Shown: positions 1 through 5,308 of the stretch, in pieces
Numbering within the stretch: position 1 is the first letter of the stretch
Layout of the letters: the number at the start of each line of letters is the position of its first letter
Source: Thermocrinis sp.
Lineage (GTDB): Bacteria; Aquificota; Aquificia; Aquificales; Aquificaceae
Direction of reading: 5' to 3'
Assembly (NCBI GenBank): GCA_022759285.1
Contig: JAEMPM010000117.1
Span: 1 to 5,308 of the forward strand
Length of the DNA stretch: 5,308 nucleotides
Made by a program: the position numbers and the translations under genes
The notes under the pieces: generated by a model
What the model was told of the DNA's origin: nothing
The model's database searches: none
What the model saw: only the letters and a program-made list of their open reading frames with translations

Positions 1-1
1 C

Positions 2-442
2 ATGGAAGACCGGTGGATAAAAGAGTGCCTAAGGCAGGCAAAGAGGGCTTTTGATGCTGGAGAGGTGCCGGTGGGTGCGGTGGTGGTAAAGGACGGAAAA
101 GTTATCGCAAAAGCCCATAACAAGGTGGAGAGTTTGCGGGACCCCACTGCCCATGCGGAGCTTTTGGCAATAAAAAAAGCCCTAAAAAAGCTAAACCAAA
201 AATATCTTCATGGTTGCACTATGTATGTTTCTTTGGAGCCGTGTGCTATGTGTGCTTACGCATTGGTTTTAGTCCGTATAGATAAGGTGGTATTTTTGGC
301 ACAGGATGAAAGGGCAGGGGCGGTTATGAGCCAGTATAACCTTTTGGATGATCTTAGCTTTAATCATAGAGTAAAGTGGGTTTATAAGCCTTTGGAACCA
401 GCCAAGCTTATGTTAAAAGAGTTTTTCAAAAGATTAAGATGA
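2..442 (+). CDS. tadA: tRNA-specific adenosine-34 deaminase TadA
   Basis: Zinc-dependent cytosolic deaminase that converts adenosine to inosine at the wobble position (34) of tRNA-Arg(ACG), allowing one tRNA to read several CGN codons. The 146-residue protein has the full cytidine/deoxycytidylate deaminase signature. DPTAHAE at 48-53 supplies the zinc ligand His51 and the proton-shuttle Glu53, and EPCAMC at 79-84 supplies ligands Cys81 and Cys84. The C-terminal part keeps the TadA-type pattern (GAVMSQYNLL around 106-115, then NHRVKW at 121-126), which separates it from guanine or cytosine deaminases. Length is normal for bacterial TadA. The ATG is only one base from the window edge, so its ribosome-binding site and promoter cannot be seen and an upstream start cannot be excluded, but the N-terminus begins where TadA proteins usually begin. 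The stop codon overlaps the ATG of the decayed gene downstream as ATGA. Family assignment is firm. Confidence 0.95.
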   Translation: MEDRWIKECLRQAKRAFDAGEVPVGAVVVKDGKVIAKAHNKVESLRDPTAHAELLAIKKALKKLNQKYLHGCTMYVSLEPCAMCAYALVLVRIDKVVFLAQDERAGAVMSQYNLLDDLSFNHRVKWVYKPLEPAKLMLKEFFKRLR

Positions 443-692
443 AGGTCCTTGGCATTGATTTAGCGGGTTTAGAAAGGAGAAATTCGAGACAAAGGAGCAT
501 CTATGAAAATATGAGAACAACCCTTAGAGAGCTCCAATATTTCCTCATCTTTGTGCAGCATAAAGCAGGTTAGTTTGCCATTCTCTAAGTATGGCTACTC
601 TTTGCCAAAGGGTAGGTATGACCATGGAGATAACCGAAAAAGCTAGTGCAGAGCTACTTAGCCTAAGGCGTGGAAAGATAGGATTAGTGTTT
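439..692 (+). pseudogene. Decayed DUF429-like (predicted RNase H-fold nuclease) gene remnant
   Basis: No intact gene fills this gap, but a broken one appears to. An ATG at 439 overlaps the tadA stop (ATGA) and opens a 44-codon frame ending at TAG 571-573. It begins MKVLGIDLAG, like the first strand of the RNase H-like fold in DUF429 proteins, and continues with YENMRTTLREL and FVQHKAG. The next fragments lie in other frames. LVCHSL (about 570-587) is one. GYSLPKGRYDHGDNRKS (593-643, stopped by TAG 644-646) carries the SLPKGR motif I recall from the family's IDAPLSLPKGR segment. AELLSLRRGKI (648-680) matches the position of the RECDRELLRRGI segment. The pieces are in family order at roughly family spacing, which argues for decay by small indels. 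The C-terminal half, about 120 residues or more by comparison with usual members, is missing. Frame shifts and stops are seen directly; the family assignment is from memory. The alternative is that 439-573 encodes a real, coupled small protein. Confidence 0.55.
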
Positions 693-701
693 GAACTGTT
701 T

Positions 702-713
702 TATAATTACAAT
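702..713 (+). promoter_or_regulatory. Possible -10 element(s) for the RNA ligase operon
   Basis: A perfect TATAAT hexamer lies at 702-707, and an overlapping-register TACAAT lies at 708-713. Transcription from either would start at about 714-720, only 4-10 nt before the ATG at 724, giving a very short leader or leaderless mRNA. No good -35 is present: the hexamers 16-18 bp upstream (around 678-685) match TTGACA in only about two positions, and TTGAAC at 691-696 is too close. It sits at the junction between the decayed gene and the ligase gene, where an independent promoter would be needed if tadA transcription does not read through. Base composition here is AT-rich, so a chance hexamer is quite possible. 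Confidence 0.35.
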
Positions 714-725
714 ACTTCTTGTAAT
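706..725. repeat. Perfect 7-bp inverted repeat overlapping the RNA ligase start codon
   Basis: ATTACAA (706-712) and TTGTAAT (719-725) are exact reverse complements separated by six bases. The right arm contains the first two bases of the ATG at 724-726, and the left arm overlaps the proposed -10. In DNA this is the size and spacing of an operator for a dimeric helix-turn-helix regulator, placed where it would block initiation. In RNA it would be a weak, AT-rich stem at the start codon, unlikely to be stable at high temperature. I do not recognise the motif as the site of a named regulator. One such dyad in AT-rich DNA could arise by chance. Confidence 0.4.
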
Positions 726-1827
726 GACGCAGCTACCACCAGAACTGATAAGAGAAGCCCTCAAGAAGAATAAAGTAAAGATAGAAAACTACAAGGGTAT
801 AGAATACCTAAGATTTCTGGATGACTTTAAAGATGTGCCAAGGGGTACAGCCCTTTTTAAGTCCTTTACACTTTGGGGATACCCTCACATAGGCAGGATT
901 TTCCAGCTGAGCACTGGGCTAAAAGAACAATTCACACATCCTTTTTTTGTGGAAGAAAAGGTAGACGGATACAATACGCGGATCTTTCTTCACGATGACC
1001 AGATTTTAGCCTTGAGTAGAGGAGGTTATGTATGTCCCTTTACCACCGAGAGGGTTGAAGACTTTATAAACCTCAAGTTTTTTGAAGACCATCCTAACCT
1101 CGTTCTATGTGCAGAGGTGGCAGGACCAGAAAACCCCTACGTGGATGAGCATCCCCCTTACATCAAAGAGGATGTCCAGTTCTTTGTCTTTGACATAATG
1201 GAGAAAGACTCCCAGAAGTTCCTTCCATACAGAGAAAAAGAGAAGCTTATAGAAAAGTATGGGCTTCCTTCGGTAGAAAGGTATGGACTCTTTAGTGTAG
1301 AGGATGTGGATAAGTTAAAAAGATTGATGAAAAAGCTAAACGAGGAGGGTAGAGAGGGAGTAGTAATGAAGGAAGACTCAGAGAGGAACAAAAGGGTAAA
1401 GTATGTTACCCTTTATTCAAGCCTAAAGGACATAGAAATAACTTCAGTAAATCTTCTTGGTTTGCCGTCTGATTACTTTACCAACAGGCTCTTGAGGTTA
1501 GCCCTCTTCATGGAAGAGGAGGGCATAATGGCAGACCAAGAGCTCTTTTTAAAAGTAGGTAAAGCCTTTTTGGAAGGGCTACTTAAGGCAATTGAAATGT
1601 CTAAAAAGGATGGACGTGTCTATAGAACCTTCCGGTGTAGGTTTAAAACAAGGGAAAATGCTCTACTTTTTATCGAAAGTATAAAGCAGGCATCCTCACA
1701 AGTGCAAGTGCTCCAAAGGCGGTTGGAAAAAGAAGGAAACTTTTGGGTACTGGAATTTGATCGAGTGTATCTTAACATGACTGGTATATTGGGACATCTG
1801 CTGGCGGGTGGGTCCATTTTTGATTGA
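724..1827 (+). CDS. ATP-dependent RNA ligase, Rnl3 (Pab1020/MthRnl) type
   Basis: Joins 5'-phosphate and 3'-OH RNA ends, or circularises RNA, through enzyme-AMP and RNA-adenylate intermediates. Counting from ATG 724 the protein has 367 residues, close to the roughly 380 of the archaeal enzymes. Nucleotidyltransferase motifs appear in order: motif I EEKVDGYN (77-84, adenylated Lys79), SRGG (98-101), the motif III glutamate in CAEVAGPE (129-136, Glu131), FFVFDI (153-158), motif IV EGVVMK (211-216) and motif V VKYV (225-228). The remaining C-terminal ~135 residues are helical-looking and match the place of the dimerisation/C-terminal domain of this family. The frame is open back to a TTG at 691, but that would add a hydrophobic 11-residue leader (MNCFIITILLV) outside the family pattern and would lie upstream of the likely -10, so ATG 724 is preferred. 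There is no Shine-Dalgarno sequence before it. The biological RNA substrate of this family in bacteria is not settled. The gene lies 24 nt before dnaB. Confidence 0.9.
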   Translation: MTQLPPELIREALKKNKVKIENYKGIEYLRFLDDFKDVPRGTALFKSFTLWGYPHIGRIFQLSTGLKEQFTHPFFVEEKVDGYNTRIFLHDDQILALSRGGYVCPFTTERVEDFINLKFFEDHPNLVLCAEVAGPENPYVDEHPPYIKEDVQFFVFDIMEKDSQKFLPYREKEKLIEKYGLPSVERYGLFSVEDVDKLKRLMKKLNEEGREGVVMKEDSERNKRVKYVTLYSSLKDIEITSVNLLGLPSDYFTNRLLRLALFMEEEGIMADQELFLKVGKAFLEGLLKAIEMSKKDGRVYRTFRCRFKTRENALLFIESIKQASSQVQVLQRRLEKEGNFWVLEFDRVYLNMTGILGHLLAGGSIFD

Positions 1828-1851
1828 GGGTTTATATTTATATCTTCCACC

Positions 1852-3261
1852 ATGGAGCTCCCAGAATACCCCACCGACGAGTTAGCAGAAAGAGCGGTAT
1901 TGGGTGCTATGATCAAAGACCCCGACAACATTCCCACCGTCCTTGAGTATCTTCGTGAAGAGGACTTTTACTTTGAAACTCACAGACTACTGTTTTCTTT
2001 GCTTTACAAGGTGTGGGAAGATAAAGGAAAAGATTGGGATGACATTGTTCTAAGGAATTATCTGATAAAGTCTGGACTTTATGACAAGATTAGTATGGAT
2101 TTGGTGTATGCCCTAGCCCAAGAGGCGGCAGAGGGACCACTGCTTTTTGAGGCAATAAACAGCGTAAAGGAAAAGGCAGGTTTAAGGAGACTAATGGACC
2201 TATCCATTGAAATCCTGAAGAATGTCCAAGAATCTCCCGACCTTAATCTTTTGGTGGAAAGAACAACCCAAAAGCTTTACGAAATATCCGAAAAGACCCA
2301 GATAAGCGGATACTATCACATAAAAGAGGTAGCCAACGAAGTTTTGGAGATTATTGAAAAGAGAAAAAACGAAGAAAAAGTAATCACCGGTCTACCCTCA
2401 GGCTTTATAGACCTTGATATGCTAACCACAGGCTTTCATCCCTCGGACCTTGTGATAGTTGCCGCAAGACCTGGGATGGGCAAAAGTAGCTTTATGCTCT
2501 CTATGGTTCTTAACCTTGCCTTTGAAGAAAAGGTGCCGTTGGCCATATTCTCCTTAGAAATGAGCAGAGAACAGCTTGTAATGAGAATGCTTTCTATGCT
2601 TTCGGGTGTGCCACTTCAAAACATAAGGAAGGGTTTTATATCAGAGGAAGATTGGGGAAAGCTACTAAACGCAGCTTTGGAGCTCTCTTCAAGGGATATA
2701 TACATAGATGACAATCCCACTCTTTCCACTACCGAGCTAAGAATAAAAAGCAGGAAGTTAAAGAAGGAAAAGGGTGTGGAGATAGTCTTTGTGGATTACT
2801 TGCAACTTCTCAGACCACCCCATAGGAGAAGTTCTCGGCAAGAGGAGGTTGCGGAAATATCAAGAAACCTGAAAGCGCTTGCAAAAGAGATACAGGTACC
2901 AGTGGTGGCCCTCGCCCAGCTTTCCCGTCAGGTTGAACACAGAAGTGACAAGCGCCCACAACTGGCAGACTTGCGGGAAAGCGGACAGATTGAACAGGAT
3001 GCGGACCTAATTATCTTCATCCACAGACCCGAATATTACAAAAAGAACCCCTCCCCAGAAGAGGAGGGTATAGCGGAGATCATTGTAGCAAAACAGCGTC
3101 AAGGTCCCACTGGCATAGTAAAACTTGCCTTTATGAAGGACACCACTATGTTCAAGACCCTTTCTTCCACTTACTCTAGCACAAAGAGAGTGGAATCCTA
3201 CGAGCCGGAAGAGGAAGAAGAAGAGGAGTTTTCTCCCGATGACTACGATTTAGATTTTTAA
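1852..3261 (+). CDS. dnaB: Replicative DNA helicase DnaB
   Basis: Hexameric 5'-3' helicase that unwinds the replication fork and recruits DnaG primase. The 469-residue protein has the N-terminal helical domain (about 5-105, starting with the usual ELAERAVLGAM-like segment), a linker (about 150-178), and a RecA-like motor. In the motor, Walker A is ARPGMGKSS (205-213, Lys211), the catalytic Glu236 is in FSLEM, Walker B is IVFVDY (311-316, Asp315), the DNA-binding/sensor segment QLSRQVEHR is at 356-364 and LRESGQIEQDAD at 374-385, and the arginine-finger segment is KQRQGPTG (414-421, Lys414 and Arg416). No intein interrupts the Walker A region, a common insertion point in other bacteria. After the motor comes an acidic tail with seven consecutive Glu residues (453-459), ending DDYDLDF. 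The preceding 24-nt gap contains TTTATATTTATAT and no ribosome-binding site at normal distance; the nearest purine run, GAGGG at 1826-1830, is 21 nt away. The next gene starts one base after the stop. Confidence 0.97.
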   Translation: MELPEYPTDELAERAVLGAMIKDPDNIPTVLEYLREEDFYFETHRLLFSLLYKVWEDKGKDWDDIVLRNYLIKSGLYDKISMDLVYALAQEAAEGPLLFEAINSVKEKAGLRRLMDLSIEILKNVQESPDLNLLVERTTQKLYEISEKTQISGYYHIKEVANEVLEIIEKRKNEEKVITGLPSGFIDLDMLTTGFHPSDLVIVAARPGMGKSSFMLSMVLNLAFEEKVPLAIFSLEMSREQLVMRMLSMLSGVPLQNIRKGFISEEDWGKLLNAALELSSRDIYIDDNPTLSTTELRIKSRKLKKEKGVEIVFVDYLQLLRPPHRRSSRQEEVAEISRNLKALAKEIQVPVVALAQLSRQVEHRSDKRPQLADLRESGQIEQDADLIIFIHRPEYYKKNPSPEEEGIAEIIVAKQRQGPTGIVKLAFMKDTTMFKTLSSTYSSTKRVESYEPEEEEEEEFSPDDYDLDF

Positions 3262-3262
3262 T

Positions 3263-3637
3263 ATGCGGGTAAGGTTCCGGATTGTTATACACAAAGATGG
3301 AAAAAAACTGAGCAAAGGAGACCTTTTGGAAGAAAAAGACCCTTTCTGGCTGGGAGTTAGGTACATAACCGAGTTTAGATACTTGGAGGCTACCAAATGG
3401 CTTATGCTCGCTCAGGATTGCTACGAAAAATACCTTTTGCTTGCACTAGCAAACTTAGCATTGGGACAGGAAAGCCAAGCTCAAGAGTTTTACCAGGAAG
3501 CCCTAAACCACAAACCATGCCATGCCTTGGAAATCTTTTTAGAGGTACCAGAAAAGGGAGAGAGGTTTCAGGTTAAAGAAGTTTGCAATCTTGAAGAGTT
3601 AATTTATACTTATCTCCATGAGAAGCGACAAGATTAA
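3263..3637 (+). CDS. Small TPR-like protein of unknown function
   Basis: I do not recognise this 124-residue protein. It has a basic, strand-like start (MRVRFRIVIHKDGKKL), then helices at about 36-88 that read like one to one and a half tetratricopeptide repeats: RYLEATKWLMLAQD, YEKYLLLALANLALGQ (A-x-x-A-L-G type turn) and QAQEFYQEALNHKP. The C-terminal part (95-124) ends in a predicted helix, LEELIYTYLHEKRQD. There is no signal peptide or membrane segment, so it is probably cytosolic. TPR helices usually bind other proteins, which is all that can be said about role. The ATG is separated from the dnaB stop by a single base and the 3' end overlaps ilvD by 20 nt, so it is very likely co-translated with both. 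Codon use matches the neighbours and there are few alternative starts. An uninterrupted frame in a tight operon supports a real gene; function is unknown. Confidence 0.8.
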   Translation: MRVRFRIVIHKDGKKLSKGDLLEEKDPFWLGVRYITEFRYLEATKWLMLAQDCYEKYLLLALANLALGQESQAQEFYQEALNHKPCHALEIFLEVPEKGERFQVKEVCNLEELIYTYLHEKRQD

Positions 3638-5282
3638 AAAGGGTATAGAGAGAGCTCCACATAGGGCTCTGCTTAGGGCCTGTGGGCTTACCGATGAGGA
3701 TTTTGATAAGCCATTCATTGGCATAGCAAACTCATACACAGACATAATCCCCGGTCATGTGCATCTTAGGGAGTTTGTGGAACCCATCAAGGAAGAGGTG
3801 CGAAAGGCTGGTGGTGTGCCCATAGAGTTCAACGTGATCGGGGTGGATGATGGCATTGCCATGGGGCATTACGGCATGCACTACTCCTTGCCATCAAGGG
3901 AACTGATCGCAGACTCTATAGAAACGGTGGTAGAAGCCCATCAGCTTGACGCATTAATATGCATACCCAACTGTGACAAAATTGTCCCCGGAATGCTCAT
4001 GGCCGCCGCTAGGCTAAACATTCCCACTATTTTCATAAGCGGCGGTCCTATGCTAGCGGGTGAGGTCAACGGCAAAAAGGCAGACCTAATAAGCGTCTTT
4101 GAGGGTATAGGACAGCTAAAAGCCGGAAAGATTGACGAGGGACAGTTGAAACTCATAGAGCAATCTGCATGCCCCACCTGTGGTAGCTGTTCGGGAATGT
4201 TTACCGCCAACTCTATGAACTGCATAACTGAGGTTTTGGGTCTTGGATTGCCAGGTAACGGCACCATTCCTGCGGTAGATCCGAGAAGGGAACTGTTGGC
4301 AAGGGCTGCAGCAAGAAAGATAATGGAGCTGTTGGAAAAGAACATAAGACCAAGGGATATTCTTACCGTAGAAGCCTTTGATAATGCCTTTGCGGTGGAT
4401 ATAGCCATGGGCGGTTCCACCAACACGGTGCTACACCTCCTGGCAATAGCCAACGAAGCAGGCATAGACTACGATCTGAACCGTATAAACGAAATATCCA
4501 AGAGAACACCCACCTTGTGCAAGATATCCCCAGCTTCCCACTATCACATTCAAGATCTAGACAATGTGGGTGGTATTCCTACCCTCCTCAAGGAGATGAT
4601 CAGGGGTGGATATTTGCCTCATCCAGACAAAATGACGGTAAGCGGAAAGACCCTTAGGGAGATTGCAGAATCTGCACCGGACGCAGACGGAGAGGTAATA
4701 AGAAGGATAGAGAATCCATACTCCAAAGAGGGCGGACTTGCTATACTCTTTGGCAATCTGGCACCGGAGGGTGCGGTGGTAAAGACTGCGGGTGTGGTGG
4801 AAAGCATGCTTGTCTTTAAAGGAAAAGCCATATGCTTTGACTCAGAAGAGGAAGCCATAGAAGGTATTATGTCCGGCAAAGTCAAACCGGGACATGTGGT
4901 GGTTATAAGGTATGAAGGTCCAAAGGGTGGCCCAGGTATGAGGGAAATGCTCTCTCCCACTTCTGCCATCATGGGTATGGGTTTGGGGGACAAGGTGGCC
5001 CTAATCACTGACGGAAGGTTCTCCGGTGGTACACGCGGCGCCTGCGTGGGACACGTATCTCCAGAAGCAGCTGCGGGCGGTCCCATAGGCATAGTCAAGG
5101 ATGGCGATGAAATTCTCATAGACATACCGGGCAGAAGGATAGAGCTCTTGATCTCTGAGGAGGAGTTCCAAGAAAGGCTCAAAAACTTCGTGCCCAAACA
5201 GAAAGAGATAAAGAGCCGGTGGCTCAGAAGATATGCAAAGCTCGTTCAAAGTGCATCAAAGGGAGCAGTGCTCTATGATTAA
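3618..5282 (+). CDS. ilvD: Dihydroxy-acid dehydratase IlvD
   Basis: Iron-sulphur, Mg-dependent dehydratase that converts 2,3-dihydroxy-isovalerate and 2,3-dihydroxy-3-methylvalerate to the keto acids of valine (and leucine) and isoleucine synthesis. The 554-residue protein has normal length and the whole IlvD/Edd pattern: VDDGIAMGHYGMHYSLPSRE (76-95), PNCDK (117-121; cluster ligand Cys119, and Lys121 at the position reported to be carbamylated), CPTCGSCSGMFTANSMNC (185-202, with Cys191 the expected second ligand), GGSTNTVLHL (265-274) and DGRFSGGTRG (465-474, with Ser469 as the catalytic base). The position that holds a third Cys in [2Fe-2S] members reads PGHVHL (Gly46), as in the Escherichia coli enzyme, so a [4Fe-4S] cluster is inferred. 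The ATG overlaps the upstream gene by 20 nt and has no Shine-Dalgarno (TTATCTCC precedes it), suggesting translation coupled to the TPR-like gene. MRSDKIKKGIERAPHR is a typical family start. The remaining 26 nt show no terminator hairpin. No attenuator or T-box is visible, as expected for an internal operon gene. Confidence 0.97.
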   Translation: MRSDKIKKGIERAPHRALLRACGLTDEDFDKPFIGIANSYTDIIPGHVHLREFVEPIKEEVRKAGGVPIEFNVIGVDDGIAMGHYGMHYSLPSRELIADSIETVVEAHQLDALICIPNCDKIVPGMLMAAARLNIPTIFISGGPMLAGEVNGKKADLISVFEGIGQLKAGKIDEGQLKLIEQSACPTCGSCSGMFTANSMNCITEVLGLGLPGNGTIPAVDPRRELLARAAARKIMELLEKNIRPRDILTVEAFDNAFAVDIAMGGSTNTVLHLLAIANEAGIDYDLNRINEISKRTPTLCKISPASHYHIQDLDNVGGIPTLLKEMIRGGYLPHPDKMTVSGKTLREIAESAPDADGEVIRRIENPYSKEGGLAILFGNLAPEGAVVKTAGVVESMLVFKGKAICFDSEEEAIEGIMSGKVKPGHVVVIRYEGPKGGPGMREMLSPTSAIMGMGLGDKVALITDGRFSGGTRGACVGHVSPEAAAGGPIGIVKDGDEILIDIPGRRIELLISEEEFQERLKNFVPKQKEIKSRWLRRYAKLVQSASKGAVLYD

Positions 5283-5308
5283 TAACTGTTTACTCTCCTA
5301 TAACTGAC

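Noticed and set aside
691..723. TTG at 691 as the start of the RNA ligase, giving 11 extra hydrophobic residues that could look like a signal or membrane anchor
   Set aside because: The stretch is AT-rich promoter-like DNA, is too short for a transmembrane anchor, is not expected for this cytosolic family, and lies upstream of the candidate transcription start. ATG 724 fits better.
591..773. A 60-codon + strand frame that overlaps the first 50 bases of the RNA ligase gene
   Set aside because: It begins inside the decayed gene, contains one of its fragments (ELLSLRRGKI) and runs out of frame into the ligase gene. It has no coherent protein pattern as a whole and is better read as part of the pseudogene.
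1158..1391. Long frame on the - strand inside the ligase gene, with similar frames at 1620-1937
   Set aside because: These are antisense shadows of well-supported coding sequence. Their Ser/Phe-rich composition is what the complement of Lys/Glu-rich genes gives.
1831..1854. TTTATATTTATAT before dnaB as a promoter, and CCACCATGG as a Kozak-like context
   Set aside because: No -35 hexamer lies at a suitable distance (TTGATT at 1820-1825 is only about 13 bp away), and the gap is only 24 nt inside an apparent operon. The Kozak resemblance has no meaning in a bacterium and is coincidence.
3941..5249. Three long - strand frames opposite ilvD (3941-4465, 4619-5197, 5001-5249)
   Set aside because: They are antisense to an intact, highly conserved enzyme gene, have no recognisable domain, and are explained by the composition of ilvD.
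5263..5308. GAGCA-G-TGCTC palindrome near the ilvD stop and TATAAC near the window end as terminator or promoter
   Set aside because: The palindrome is inside the coding sequence, has a one-base loop and no following T run. The TATAAC has no convincing -35, and the window stops before any gene it could serve.

Overview
All recognisable genes in this window lie on the + strand and are densely packed. Every intact product is a housekeeping-type protein except one archaeal-type RNA ligase and one unassigned small protein. Codon use is rich in AGG/AGA (Arg) and ATA (Ile), proteins are rich in Lys and Glu, and the TadA protein closely resembles what I recall of the Aquifex aeolicus enzyme. This suggests a thermophilic bacterium of the Aquificaceae (Hydrogenobacter/Thermocrinis-like). 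That placement is inference from memory; no search was run.

Region by region. Positions 2-442 hold tadA, the tRNA adenosine deaminase that makes inosine-34. Its stop codon overlaps (ATGA) the start of a decayed gene at about 439-692. This gene begins with an intact start and a GIDLAG motif, then runs through all three frames with stops, with recognisable pieces (SLPKGR, ELLSLRRGKI) in the order expected for a DUF429-type predicted RNase H-fold nuclease. The remnant runs straight into the 5' end of the next gene, where a TATAAT hexamer and a perfect 7-bp inverted repeat overlapping the start codon lie within 25 bp.

Positions 724-1827 encode an ATP-dependent RNA ligase of the Rnl3 (Pab1020/MthRnl) type, complete with all nucleotidyltransferase motifs. 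It is followed after 24 nt by dnaB (1852-3261), the replicative helicase, with an unusual acidic, Phe-ending C-terminal tail. One base after dnaB comes a 124-residue TPR-like protein of unknown function (3263-3637). It overlaps by 20 nt the start of ilvD (3618-5282), dihydroxy-acid dehydratase of valine/isoleucine synthesis. The window ends 26 nt after ilvD with no visible terminator.

The block from 724 to 5282 is probably one transcript. Its members (RNA repair/circularisation, replication, unknown, amino-acid synthesis) share no obvious pathway. Functionally mixed gene strings are known in Aquifex genomes, so the spacing is better evidence for co-transcription than for a common function. 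I see no CRISPR array, mobile element, tRNA, rRNA or defence island. The points most worth a second look are the decayed nuclease gene, the RNA ligase with its start-codon dyad, and the DnaB tail.
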